The notes: generated by a model from the sequence alone, not told the origin. Shown: positions 49,276 to 57,737, counted from the stretch's first letter. The stretch: DNA of 64,000 nt from DATHZQ01 sp035458525 (GCA_035458525.1 DATHZQ010000091.1:88282-152281), one strand, 5' to 3'. Numbers and translations: made by a program.

Positions 49276-49938
49276 CTAGGCCGCAATCACACGATTCACG
49301 GACCCGGGCTCGCGGTGGAGCACCCCGTTGCCTCCGTCCTCCCGCCGCCACTTCGGAACGTCGGAGAACAGCCGGGCGATGTCATCGGCGTCGAGCGTTT
49401 CGTTCGCGAGCAGCTCTGCAGCCATTGCATCGAGCGCATTCCGGTGGGCAGAGAGAATCGTGTCGGCCTCTCGCTGGGAGTTGTCGAGCAAGCGGCGCAC
49501 CTCCTCGTCGATCGCAGAGGCCGTCCCGTCCGAGTACGACTGCTGCGAGCCGAGCGACTGGCCGAGCAAGCCTTGCTCTCCGTCACTCAGCCGCATGAAG
49601 CCCAGGGCCCCGGTCATGCCGAAACGCGTGACCATCTGACGGGCGATCTCGGGTGCCTTCTCGAGATCGTTCGAGGCTCCCGTCGTGGGATCGCCGAACA
49701 CCAGCTCCTCGGCGGCACGACCCCCGGCGAGCATCGCCACAAGGCCAACGAAGATCAGCAACGGGAGCAAGCTGACGAGAACGGACCAGAAGCCCGGGCC
49801 GGAGCGCTGCACCGTCGTCTCGGCGTTCGAGTCGAGGAGCAACGCGGCAATGTCGCCCTCGAACCCGTCGGGGTAGGAGGTGACGAGGTAGAGCACCGGC
49901 CGGAGAGTTGATTGGTTGAAACGCATACGTGAATCCAC
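49276..49938 (-). pseudogene. FtsH remnant with the AAA+ module deleted
   Basis: Residues 1-70 correspond to the N-terminal membrane region of FtsH (SYPDGFEGDIAALLLDSNAE and GFWSVLVSLLPLLIFVGLVA). The next residues jump directly into the end of the M41 peptidase domain: AGGRAAEELVFGDPTTGASNDL, ARQMVTRFGM, DEEVRRLLDNSQREADTIL and ANETLDADDIARLF. About 350 residues, including Walker motifs, SRH and the HExxH zinc site, are gone, and the join is in frame. The product would be inactive. The region upstream (to 50194) shows further scrambled N-terminal sequence. Confidence 0.75.
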
Positions 49939-50269
49939 GACCTGCCCTTCGACGGTGTCACGAGTTCAACGGTGCCGAGCGCCCCGCTGGATGAGATCTT
50001 GTCGCCGAGCCGAGCTGCTTCTGATGGGCGGAGAGATCCTGTCGAGGTCGGAGGCGGGCCGCAGGACGGATTGAGTGGTCGCCGGCAGAGCCTCCGGGAA
50101 GCTCGCAATACCGGCCAGATGGTGAAAGGATCACGCGACGTGATCGGACGCCGGCGAGGTTGGCTGTCTCGCGGGGATTCCGTTGGCTTCGCACAGGTCC
50201 GTCGGCCCTGGTGCCGAGATCGGTTCCCAGATCATGCTGTGAGTCGGCAACGCGTCGTCAGGAGACTCG
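49939..50269. other. Gap with possible FtsH N-terminal debris
   Basis: No intact gene is visible. On the minus strand one frame carries a short segment (SSGALGTVELVTPSKGRS) that could be eroded FtsH N-terminal sequence, but the match is too weak to be sure. The right part holds the promoter and leader of the DUF385 gene at 50270. Confidence 0.3.
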
Positions 50270-50767
50270 ATGACACAGGAACAGAAACCGGCACGGGTAC
50301 CCCCGCGGTGGTTCGTACGACTCGCCTGGTCGACGCACCGCGCCATCTATCGCATCACCGGAGGCCGCCTCGGCTTGTGGCGCCCCAAGCCTGGCAAGTG
50401 GGGAACCGCTCGGCTGACCACCACGGGTCGCCGATCGGGGCAGGAGCGCAGCGTCATGGTCGGCTACTTCGAGGACGGCCCCAACCTGGTCACGATGGCG
50501 ATGAACGGTTGGTCGGACGGCGAACCGGCATGGTGGCTGAATCTGCAGGCCAATCCGATTGCCACCGTCGATCTCGCCGACGGACGACGCACGGTGCGGG
50601 GCAGGGCTGCAGCCGGCGAGGAGCGCGCCCGTTTGTGGAGCCGCTGGCGCACGATCGACGACAACCTCGACGCCTATGCGGCACGGCGATCCGGCGAAAC
50701 CGCCGTCGTCGTCCTCGAGCCGACGGAGGAGACGGCCTCCACCGACGAGGAATCGGCACCGAGCTAG
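50270..50767 (+). CDS. Deazaflavin-dependent nitroreductase-fold protein (DUF385)
   Basis: The 165-residue protein matches the F420-dependent Ddn-like family: TGGRLGLWRPKPGKWGTARLTTTGRRSG, the RSVMVGYFEDGPNLVTMAMNGW cofactor region and PAWWLNLQANPIATVDLADG. Such split-barrel proteins reduce quinones or nitro compounds with F420H2, or only bind the cofactor. The C-terminal Glu-rich tail is unusual but short. It is a full relative of the DUF385 relic at 17000-17224. Confidence 0.85.
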   Translation: MTQEQKPARVPPRWFVRLAWSTHRAIYRITGGRLGLWRPKPGKWGTARLTTTGRRSGQERSVMVGYFEDGPNLVTMAMNGWSDGEPAWWLNLQANPIATVDLADGRRTVRGRAAAGEERARLWSRWRTIDDNLDAYAARRSGETAVVVLEPTEETASTDEESAPS

Positions 50768-50825
50768 CTCCAACGGTCCACGTTCAGGCCCGCCGCCGCC
50801 GGGTCCACTCCCGTATCATCCAGAC

Positions 50826-52259
50826 ATGACGCTCCCCGACGGGTTGGTTGCTTTCGTGAAGCGGGACTGCCCGACGTGTGCCCTCGTAGAGCCGGTTCTC
50901 GGTGAATTGGCAGATGCGGGGATCCTCAATGCGGTTTACACCCAGGACGACCCGACGTTCCCACGAGGCATCGCTGCGCTGCACGACGACACCGGGCTGG
51001 AAGCCAGCTGGCGGAACGGGATCGAGACGGTACCGACCATCCTCCGAGTGGAAGAGGGCAGGGAGGCCGATCGCATCGTCGGTTGGTCACGCGAGCAGTG
51101 GACCGCGTTCACGAGCGTCGCCGACCTCGGCGCAGGACTGCCCGAACACCGGCCCGGGTGCGGGTCGCTGAGCGCCGACCCGGATCGTGCCGCCGGCCTC
51201 GAGGCGCAGTACGGCGACGGGTTTGCGAGCCGCCGGGTCGAGTTCGCCTCCGCCGAGGACCCGATGGAAGCGATGCACGACCGAGGATGGAGCGATGGCC
51301 TTCCGCTCGTCGAGCCGACTACCGAGCGCGTCGCCCGCATGTTGCGCGGCACGGCCCGCGACCGGCAGGACGTCGTTGCGATCGTTCCGCCGAACCTCGT
51401 GGAATGCACTGTGGAGAAGGTGGCCGTGAACGCCGTCATGGCGGGGTGCAAGCCCGAGTATCTGCCGGTTGTCCTGGCCGCGGTCGCAACGGCCTGCACC
51501 GATGCGTTCAACATGCACGGTCTGCTCTGCACGACCATGTCGGTTGGTCCGGTGGTGCTGGTCAATGGGCCGATCCGGAACGCCATCGGCATGAACTCGG
51601 GCGTCAACGTGCTGGGTCAGGGGAATCGCGCCAACAGCACGATCGGGCGGGCGTTGCAGCTCGTGGTCCGCAACGTGGGCGGAGGCGAACCAGGTGGAAT
51701 CGATCGATCGACACTGGGCAATCCCGGCAAAGTGGGATTCTGCTTCGCCGAGGACGAGGAGGGCTCACCGTGGCCGTCGTTCTCCCAGAGTCGCGGTTTC
51801 GGTCCGAGAGCCAGCACGGTGACGCTGTTTCCCGGTGAGAGCCCCCGTATCGTGGTAGATCAGGTGAGCCGGACGCCCGAGGCGCTCGCCGCCAGTCTCG
51901 GTTCGGCGCTGATCGGCACCAACCATCCGCGTCTGGTGATGGCCACCGACGCCATGTTGGTCATCTCCCCGGAGCACGCCTCGAGGTTCGCTGCGGCCGG
52001 TTGGTCGAAGGAGCGGACGGTCTCGCGCATTCTCGAGGCGACCTGCCAGCCGGCCGAGGGATTGTGGGGCATCGCCGGAGAGGGCGACGGCGCCGCTGGA
52101 GACGCCGGACCCGGAGGCGTTGCCAAGTTTCGACCAGACGGGCTGCACGTCGTCCATGCCGGCGGCCGAGCCGGATTGTTCTCAGCGGTCATCGGCGGCT
52201 GGGTCGCCGGAGACAAAGGAAGCCATACCGTCACGAAGGAAGTCAGCCCATGGGCGTGA
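50826..52259 (+). CDS. Thioredoxin-fold plus UGSC-associated large protein
   Basis: The 477-residue protein starts with a thioredoxin-like domain (GLVAFVKRDCPTCALVEPVLGELAD; redox motif C15-P-T-C18), which runs to about 95. A large second domain follows (FASAEDPMEAMHDRGWSDGLPLVEPTTER; NLVECTVEKVAVNAVMAGCKPEYLPV; GVNVLGQGNRANSTIGRALQLVVRNVGG), which I connect with proteins encoded beside UGSC selenoproteins, from recall rather than a search. Its TGA (52257-52259) lies 10 bases inside the UGSC gene, so the two are translationally coupled. It likely forms a redox enzyme with the Sec protein; the substrate is unknown. Confidence 0.8.
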   Translation: MTLPDGLVAFVKRDCPTCALVEPVLGELADAGILNAVYTQDDPTFPRGIAALHDDTGLEASWRNGIETVPTILRVEEGREADRIVGWSREQWTAFTSVADLGAGLPEHRPGCGSLSADPDRAAGLEAQYGDGFASRRVEFASAEDPMEAMHDRGWSDGLPLVEPTTERVARMLRGTARDRQDVVAIVPPNLVECTVEKVAVNAVMAGCKPEYLPVVLAAVATACTDAFNMHGLLCTTMSVGPVVLVNGPIRNAIGMNSGVNVLGQGNRANSTIGRALQLVVRNVGGGEPGGIDRSTLGNPGKVGFCFAEDEEGSPWPSFSQSRGFGPRASTVTLFPGESPRIVVDQVSRTPEALAASLGSALIGTNHPRLVMATDAMLVISPEHASRFAAAGWSKERTVSRILEATCQPAEGLWGIAGEGDGAAGDAGPGGVAKFRPDGLHVVHAGGRAGLFSAVIGGWVAGDKGSHTVTKEVSPWA

Positions 52260-52765
52260 CCGTGCTCGATCCAACCGCCGAACTCGTGGTCAGCAGGCGC
52301 GAGCGCAACGCCCGGCTCGAAACGCTCGAGGGCATGACGATCGGCTTGCTCGACATCAGCAAGCCCCGCGGCAACGTGTTTCTCGACCGGATCCAAGAGC
52401 TCCTGGAACGGGACGGCGTTCGGGTGTTGCGATTCGTCAAGCCGACATTTGCCAAGCCGGCGCCGGTTGACCTTCGGCATGAGATTGCGACCCAGTGCCA
52501 TGCGGTGATCGAGGCACTGGCCGACTGAGGGAGCTGCACGTCGTGCAGTGTGCACGACATCAGTGATCTCGAACGCCGCGGACTTCCTGGAGTCTTCGCC
52601 GCGTCGGCCGAATTCGTCTACGCCGCCATCCTCCAATCGGAGGCGCTCGGTTTCGATCCGGCTCGGGTGTTCACCGAGCACCCCATCCAAGACCGCAGCG
52701 ACGACGAGATGCGCACCATTGCCGAAGGAGCCTACGAAGAGCTGGTGGCGGCGCTCACGACGTGA
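52250..52765 (+). CDS. UGSC-family selenoprotein (in-frame TGA = Sec93)
   Basis: Reading through TGA at 52526-52528 gives a continuous 171-residue protein with U93-G94-S95-C96 then TSC, the motif that names the UGSC family. The frame is kept exactly across the TGA: before it EIATQCHAVIEALAD, after it SVHDISDLERRGLPGVFAAS and EFVYAAILQSEALGFDPARVF, a typical globular continuation that ends at TGA 52763-52765. An eight-base hairpin (52540-52558) starts 11 bases after the codon and fits a bacterial SECIS element. ATG 52250 overlaps the upstream thioredoxin-like gene. Standard gene finders would cut the product at residue 92. The activity is probably thiol/selenol redox. Confidence 0.88.
52540..52558 (+). 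promoter_or_regulatory. Bacterial SECIS-like hairpin
   Basis: GTCGTGCA and TGCACGAC form a perfect eight-base stem closed by a GTG triloop. The apical loop begins 19 bases after the recoded TGA and its first base is G. These features match the known bacterial SECIS pattern (short stem, G at the loop start, loop 16-37 bases after UGA), which SelB recognises to insert selenocysteine. The hairpin lies inside the coding sequence, as is usual in bacteria. Confidence 0.8.
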
Positions 52766-52925
52766 CCCCGCCCCGGCCTGCCGTTGTGCACAGGCTCATG
52801 GGCCGGAGGCCTCTGGGCGGAACGGCGCGTGGCGAGCGATGTTGGGGCGCTGCTGCGTTGCGATTCTCGACCCGGCAGCAGTGAGCGGACGGCCACTCGA
52901 AGTCTGAGATCGCACGGAGGTCATC

Positions 52926-53324
52926 GTGGAGGTGAAGGAACGGACCGAATCGGAATTGGTCGACACGACGGTGAACGTCCGGATCGTGTTGGCGCTGTTC
53001 TGGGTTGGTCACTTCATGCTGTGGACGTTCGGGGACATGCTCACCCTCCTCCAGGAGATGGGCGAGCCGATCGATGACACGGTCATCCTCTTCGTTGCGC
53101 CCACGACGGCGATCGTGCAGGCGCTGATGATCGTGCTGTGTCTAGTGGGCCGCCCCGCCCACGTGCGGCTGGCGAACCTGATCGTGGCCCCTGTCTACTT
53201 CCTGTTCAACGTTGGGTTCTTCGTCGACGCCACCGAGGGCTGGGAGTACTACTTGGGGGTGTTCTACGTGCTGTTCAACGCCCTGATCATCTGGCGTGCG
53301 TACACCTGGCCCCGAGCCGAGTAG
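52926..53324 (+). CDS. Four-TM membrane protein, DUF6326-like
   Basis: The 132-residue protein has four helices (VRIVLALFWVGHFMLWTFGDML, VILFVAPTTAIVQALMIVLCLVG, LANLIVAPVYFLFNVGFFVD, YYLGVFYVLFNALIIWRAYTW). The layout (short N-terminal Glu-rich segment, four helices, terminal WPRAE) is that of DUF6326-type proteins. GTG 52926 follows GGAGGTC. A related but damaged gene lies at 56213-56644. Function is unknown. Confidence 0.7.
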   Translation: MEVKERTESELVDTTVNVRIVLALFWVGHFMLWTFGDMLTLLQEMGEPIDDTVILFVAPTTAIVQALMIVLCLVGRPAHVRLANLIVAPVYFLFNVGFFVDATEGWEYYLGVFYVLFNALIIWRAYTWPRAE

Positions 53325-53382
53325 CGACACGGCGGATGCCGTGCCGGGATGACCAGGTAGCGGAGGACGAGGTCCGGCGAAG

Positions 53383-54747
53383 CTAGACCCAGACGATGGC
53401 GCTGAGTGCCACGCCAAACGGGGCGAGCAGCCAGACGAACAGCCAGCGCCGCTGGTGATCGAAGCTCTGCGTCACCAGATGGGCCTCCGCATGGTGGCGA
53501 AATTCAGGAGTGATGTCCTTCAGATCCTGACTCAAGGCAGTGGACATGTTGCGGAGCTGCAACCTGCTCCACAACATCGTCGCGATGGTCACCGCACTGA
53601 GAAAGAGTCCCCAGGTGATCACCAAGACCAACCCCGCCGAACGGTCCTCCTGCGGCGGGTCCATGGAGGTCAACGCCTGAGTGAATCCCGACGCCATCAA
53701 GATGAGCGGGAGCATCGCCAGCCCGAGCACTGTTGCTGCAACCTTGCTCACCCGATCCAGCTCGCCGATGATGCGGGCGCGGCTGCCCAGCTCGTGCTCG
53801 CCGACTGCAGGCGTCGTCCACGCTGCCCCCAGCGTTGCGAGGATCCAAGGACCCATCAGCACGACGAACGCCACCAGCAAGCTCCACATACGGGCGGCTC
53901 CCCAGGCCAGCGGCGGCGACGTGGAGAAACCGCCGACGATCCAGGCCGCAAGCAGCAGGATGAACGCGTACGAGACCAGGACCGGCCGCCACCGCACGCG
54001 AACGAGCCCCAGGCCCACCAGATGGGTCCACAGGAAATGGTGGCCGATCACCGAAAGGCCGCTCCACAGTGCGAATTCAACGACCACCGCCACCACCCAG
54101 ACCGTGTCGTGGCGCTGGAAAGACACCGCCAGGGCATCGCTGCCGGGGAATGCGGTCGCCAGCGCCAGGCCTGCAAAGCCTCCGGCGACCAATGCGATCA
54201 CGGCAAGGGCGATGGCGGTCTTCCCCGGCCAGTACGGCGCCAGCTCGATGGGTTTTGCCAGACCGCCGATCCTTGCGCGCTCGCGATCGATCTCATCGAG
54301 GTGCGATTTCAGATCTCTGACGATGATGTCGAGGTCTGCCTCCTCGTTGAAGGGCACGGAGTGGAGGTCAGGGAGGGCAGCGAGATCATCGGGGAGATCG
54401 TCTCGCGTCAGCGGCTCGGCCCCGCCCACCAGCACGGGAAGAATGCGCTTGTTCATGGACAGCGCCGTTCTCACCTCCCGCCCCACCCAGTCCGCCGGGT
54501 CGAGGATCCTGGACGAGCCACCGCTCCGTTGCCCCAGCCAGTTGGGCCCAATGACCGCCACCAATACATCGCAGGACTCGACCTCCTCGGCCAGAGCGGC
54601 CGGGAAGTCGTCGCCGCACCGCAGTTCGCCGTCCTGGAAGGTCGTCCTCAGCTGGGTGATGGCATCGAGTTGGCGCAGCCGCTCAGCGATCCAACCCACC
54701 GCGTACCGGCCATCCGCCCGCCGGTAACTGAGAAAGACTCTTGCCAT
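53383..54747 (-). CDS. TIR-domain protein with multi-helix membrane domain
   Basis: The 454-residue protein begins with a TIR fold (RVFLSYRRADGRYAVGWIAERL, TTFQDG, ALAEEVESCDVLVAVIGPNW, DWVGREVRTALSMNKRILPVLV). The likely NADase glutamate is E57 in VESCD. From about 175 to the end there are about eight transmembrane helices in pairs, with a cytoplasmic loop. TIR domains with membrane parts occur in antiphage signalling and other defence, where they consume NAD+ or make signals. There is no obvious partner gene here, so the role stays open. Confidence 0.82.
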   Translation of the reverse strand: MARVFLSYRRADGRYAVGWIAERLRQLDAITQLRTTFQDGELRCGDDFPAALAEEVESCDVLVAVIGPNWLGQRSGGSSRILDPADWVGREVRTALSMNKRILPVLVGGAEPLTRDDLPDDLAALPDLHSVPFNEEADLDIIVRDLKSHLDEIDRERARIGGLAKPIELAPYWPGKTAIALAVIALVAGGFAGLALATAFPGSDALAVSFQRHDTVWVVAVVVEFALWSGLSVIGHHFLWTHLVGLGLVRVRWRPVLVSYAFILLLAAWIVGGFSTSPPLAWGAARMWSLLVAFVVLMGPWILATLGAAWTTPAVGEHELGSRARIIGELDRVSKVAATVLGLAMLPLILMASGFTQALTSMDPPQEDRSAGLVLVITWGLFLSAVTIATMLWSRLQLRNMSTALSQDLKDITPEFRHHAEAHLVTQSFDHQRRWLFVWLLAPFGVALSAIVWV

Positions 54748-54822
54748 GGAGCAATGCTACGGCCACCTCGCCCCGAGGGGCGCCACACCCATGCTGCTCA
54801 CCGGCAACTCGTCGATCGCTGC

Positions 54823-55362
54823 TCAGCCTGCATGCGCCTCGCGGATCCGTGCGAAGAGCTCACGATTCCAGGCGGCGTGCACTTCGGGATTGAGGTGGTT
54901 CGCCGCTCTGGGTGGAAGCGCAACGCCTGCCTCGACTGCAGCAGCATTGAGGTCGAGCACCCGCGTGGGCCAACCCTCCGGCCAGGGGTCCACGAGGGAC
55001 CGCAACACCTGAAGATCCCAGTCCCGGTACCTCGCATAGATGTCCGCCGCATCGGCGCCGAGGCCAAACCAGTCCGCAAAGCGCTCGAGCGTGGGGATCC
55101 ACGCCCAGAACTCGTCCACTGCGCCGCAGAACTCAACGACGCCCGAGGCGATCTCTTCGCCCGGCAGCCGCAGATCGTCAGGACTGATGAGGGAGAAGGC
55201 GCCCGCAATGAAGTCGTTGGTCGCCGGGTCGATCTCGGCGTCGGCAGAGATCGCGCTCCACACACGACCCTCCTCGTCGGCCAAACCGATCCACATCAAC
55301 TCGGACTCAGATGACCAGGGAGCTGCGGTCCATTCTGTATCGAGAAAGATGCGACGGGTCAT
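54823..55362 (-). CDS. AS-type 3'-exoribonuclease family protein
   Basis: The 179-residue protein has IFLDTEWT at its start (Asp8 and Glu10 of a DEDD-type exonuclease) and the family segments ELMWIGLADEEGRVWSAIS, EFWAWIPTLERFADWFGLG, DLQVLRSLVDPWPEGWP and ANHLNPEVHAAWNRELF. These match the small polyadenylate-specific 3'-exoribonuclease AS family. The later Asp (ARYRDWDLQVL) completes the site. ATG 55362 begins right at the fold; ATG 55386 is an alternative. Confidence 0.78.
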   Translation of the reverse strand: MTRRIFLDTEWTAAPWSSESELMWIGLADEEGRVWSAISADAEIDPATNDFIAGAFSLISPDDLRLPGEEIASGVVEFCGAVDEFWAWIPTLERFADWFGLGADAADIYARYRDWDLQVLRSLVDPWPEGWPTRVLDLNAAAVEAGVALPPRAANHLNPEVHAAWNRELFARIREAHAG

Positions 55363-55511
55363 CGGGGTCGGACGGTAGCCGCTCATTTCACGACGGCCGC
55401 TCGACGGGTCCGGCCGGGTTCGTCCGAAGGTACCGGCGCGCACACCGGCGCCGGGCTAGCTGCCGGCGAACGACTCTGCGGCTTCGAGCACGAGAGCGGC
55501 GAAATCCGCAT

Positions 55512-55793
55512 TCAGGGTTGAACGTACGCGGTTCGGCGGCGCTGAGACCGGCGCTGATCGGACACCTGCCTCGATGCCACTCCGTAGAGCCAGGGCAAGG
55601 TTCCGTTGCCGTCGGGCACATCAGCGATCCGTCGCCACGCCACGGTGAATACCTCGGAAACCACGTCGTGCGCCTCCTCGTGTCCCATACGACGAAGGCA
55701 GTAGACAAGGATCGCGGCGTAGTGCGCAAGGTAGAGATCCTGAAACCGCTGCGACTCACTCGAGCACATTCCAACCGCCCGGAACCACTTCAC
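55512..55793 (-). pseudogene. Truncated ECF sigma-factor gene
   Basis: The 93-codon frame matches only sigma region 2 of an extracytoplasmic-function sigma factor: RFQDLYLAHYAAILVYCLRRMG, AHDVVSEVFTVAWRRIADVPDG and LPWLYGVASRQVSDQRRSQRRR. Region 4, needed for -35 binding, is missing; the following sequence is not related in any frame. It is most likely a dead fragment, although a free region-2 protein cannot be excluded. Confidence 0.6.
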
Positions 55794-56212
55794 CTGCTGC
55801 CTGTTCTATGTCCGGACTACGTCAAAGCCCGACACGCGGTCCGCACGAACGCTTGGCTGCAGCAGCCGGCTGACCGACGCGGGCGATCACCAGACAGTCC
55901 CCACACCCGCGCCGAGCTCCTCCAACACCTCGCGGAACGCATCGAGTAGAAGGCGAAGTCGGCCTCAACCCGCTCCGGGTCGACGGTCAGCGGCGCAGGG
56001 ATTCGAGGCATGCTGCGACTCTATGCGTACCGCCCATCGCGGGGTCCTCGACGATGGGCGGCGTCGCGGCTCGGATGCCAAGCCCGGTCACGCGATGGAT
56101 ACGGCGGGGCGGTCGGCAAGGAGATTCAACGCGCGGTACGCCCGACTTGCACCGTATGCCAGCGTTGGCTCACACAACTCACGGTGCACATCGAACTTCG
56201 GGAAGGATCACC
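55794..56212. other. Gap without intact genes
   Basis: About 420 bases hold no convincing gene. On the minus strand near 55890-56011 a frame beginning MPRIPAPLTVDPERVEADFAF and a shifted continuation DAFREVLEELGAGVGTVW suggest another frameshifted relic of unknown family. The rest shows nothing I can name. Confidence 0.35.
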
Positions 56213-56644
56213 GTGAAACCGACTACCGGAGAACGCATCAGCACCGACCGCCGCGCGCTGCGGTCATCACCATGGATCTTCGTGCTGTTCAACATGCTGT
56301 TCCGAGACATCCACGAGTTCGCGCGGCCGGGTTGGATCGAACAGCTCATGGCGATGGAGGTTGCCGACGGGCTGTTGCTCGCATCCGGGATCGTGCTGAG
56401 CCTGAATGACCTGGACGATCGTGCTGAACCGGGTGCTGCTTCCAGCGCTGCCCGTCGGGCCAATGTCACCGTATCCATCGTGGCCATCACGGGGATGGTC
56501 GCCAAGCCGCCCGGCGACCTCGACGACAGCTGGTTCTTCGCCGTCGAGATCCTCGACGTGTTGGCGATCATCGGACGTGCCTGGACCTGGCGGACGGACC
56601 CGATTGAGGGGCGCCGTGATCGCGTGGGAGCGAGCGTGGCCTAG
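56213..56644 (+). CDS. DUF6326-like membrane protein with compensating frameshifts
   Basis: The 143-residue frame starts at GTG 56213 behind GGAAGGAT. Helix one (WIFVLFNMLFRDIHEF), helix two (ADGLLLASGIVLSL) and the C-terminal helices (VTVSIVAITGMVAKPPG, WFFAVEILDVLAIIG) are normal. Between 56412 and 56450 the frame reads a hydrophilic NDLDDRAEPGAASSA, whereas the +1 frame reads MTWTIVLNRVLLPAL, the helix expected there. So two opposite one-base indels flank this segment. The product may have lost part of a helix, or the bases may be misread. Confidence 0.55.
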   Translation: MKPTTGERISTDRRALRSSPWIFVLFNMLFRDIHEFARPGWIEQLMAMEVADGLLLASGIVLSLNDLDDRAEPGAASSAARRANVTVSIVAITGMVAKPPGDLDDSWFFAVEILDVLAIIGRAWTWRTDPIEGRRDRVGASVA

Positions 56645-56954
56645 CGTTCCGCACCGCGCCGGGAGCCCCCGGAATCCTCAGCGACGCGCAGCACCGTCTG
56701 TCTGTGCCGATCTCTGCTGATGTCCACGCCCATTGACCGAGGTGACTGCACTGATGTCACGTCGAGATGACTGCCGCCTCGGCGTGACCGCGGCTCACCA
56801 CGAACGGCTGGTCGTATCGTCCGTCCGCTGACGGTCCCGTTGCGCTCGCACATCGCTTGAGGATCGCAAGCCGGTACACAACGCTGCGCGACCGCGCTTC
56901 GCGTGAGTCTGGACCTTGCCCCTGGAAACGATGGTTGGCATCCACTCCGGCGGG
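56645..56954. other. Gap of about 310 bases without recognised content
   Basis: The stretch between the DUF6326-like gene and the convergent SH3b lipoprotein gene shows no gene-like frame, no strong hairpin and no repeat. Short antisense frames have Ser/Arg/Pro-rich composition typical of chance. Confidence 0.3.
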
Positions 56955-57737
56955 TCAGATGCATCTGCCGTCGTCGACCCCGCGCTGGCAGAAACTCGTC
57001 GCTTCAACGGCCATCAGCGAGAACCCTTCCCCGCCTTGGGTGGGCTGCCCGAACACGTGGAGGCGGAAGCCGCCGACCGAGTCGTCGCCGACACCGACGA
57101 CGTCGAGGGTGATCTCGCCGAGGTCTCCCACCGTCGGTGCTTCCGACACGACCACCGTCGCCACCTCGAACCCCGCGAAGGCGTCGACGGCGATGAGGCC
57201 CAGATCGAGCATGGTCTCGGCTCGCGGGGTCTCACCCACGCGATCCACGATGACCGACGTCACGTCGTCGACCTCGCCGAGCCGTGACATGAAGCGCTGG
57301 TTGGCCCATCCCACGACACCGACATCGATCTGCCACCAGACCTCTCCCGATGGCAACTGCCAGGCCGACCCGGTCCCGGTTATCCGGTCGAACGTCGGGT
57401 CGAGGGTGGCGAGGACATCGAACGACACCCCGGGTCCGGAACGAACATTGAGGGTGTCGTCGTGACGGACGCCCACCACACCGACGCGAGCCGACTCGTC
57501 TGGCTGGGGTACCCAGAGGTCGTGAGGCTGCCCGGCGACGCCTGGCACGGTGGTGCTGGTGGTCGACGTCGTTGTTGTGGCGGTTTCGCTCGTCGTCGTG
57601 GTGGTGCTCGGCGTCACCGGTTCCGTGGTGGTCGATGAGGGAGGTGGCAGCTCCGCGTCGGCGGTGTCGTCAGAATCTCCTCCGCATGCTGCCAGCGCGA
57701 TCGCCGCAGCACAGATCAACGCGATCACCCGCTTCAT
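56955..57737 (-). CDS. SH3b-domain lipoprotein with Thr-rich linker
   Basis: The 260-residue protein has a lipoprotein signal (ALICAAAIALAACGG, Cys18), a Thr/Ser-rich linker (30-68), a bacterial SH3 domain (VVGVRHDDTLNVRSGPGVSFDVLATL, GEVWWQIDVGVVGWANQRFM) and a C-terminal beta domain ending with a Cys pair (SFCQRGVDDGRC). SH3b domains bind cell-wall peptides. The product likely stands on the outer surface and may sense or bind wall material. Confidence 0.82.
   Translation of the reverse strand: MKRVIALICAAAIALAACGGDSDDTADAELPPPSSTTTEPVTPSTTTTTSETATTTTSTTSTTVPGVAGQPHDLWVPQPDESARVGVVGVRHDDTLNVRSGPGVSFDVLATLDPTFDRITGTGSAWQLPSGEVWWQIDVGVVGWANQRFMSRLGEVDDVTSVIVDRVGETPRAETMLDLGLIAVDAFAGFEVATVVVSEAPTVGDLGEITLDVVGVGDDSVGGFRLHVFGQPTQGGEGFSLMAVEATSFCQRGVDDGRCI

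Noticed and set aside
53455..55314. Open frame of about 620 codons spanning the TIR and exoribonuclease genes on the other strand
   Set aside because: It crosses two unrelated genes and their intergenic gap. The composition is Gln/Arg/Pro/His-rich and nonsensical, so it is a compositional artefact.
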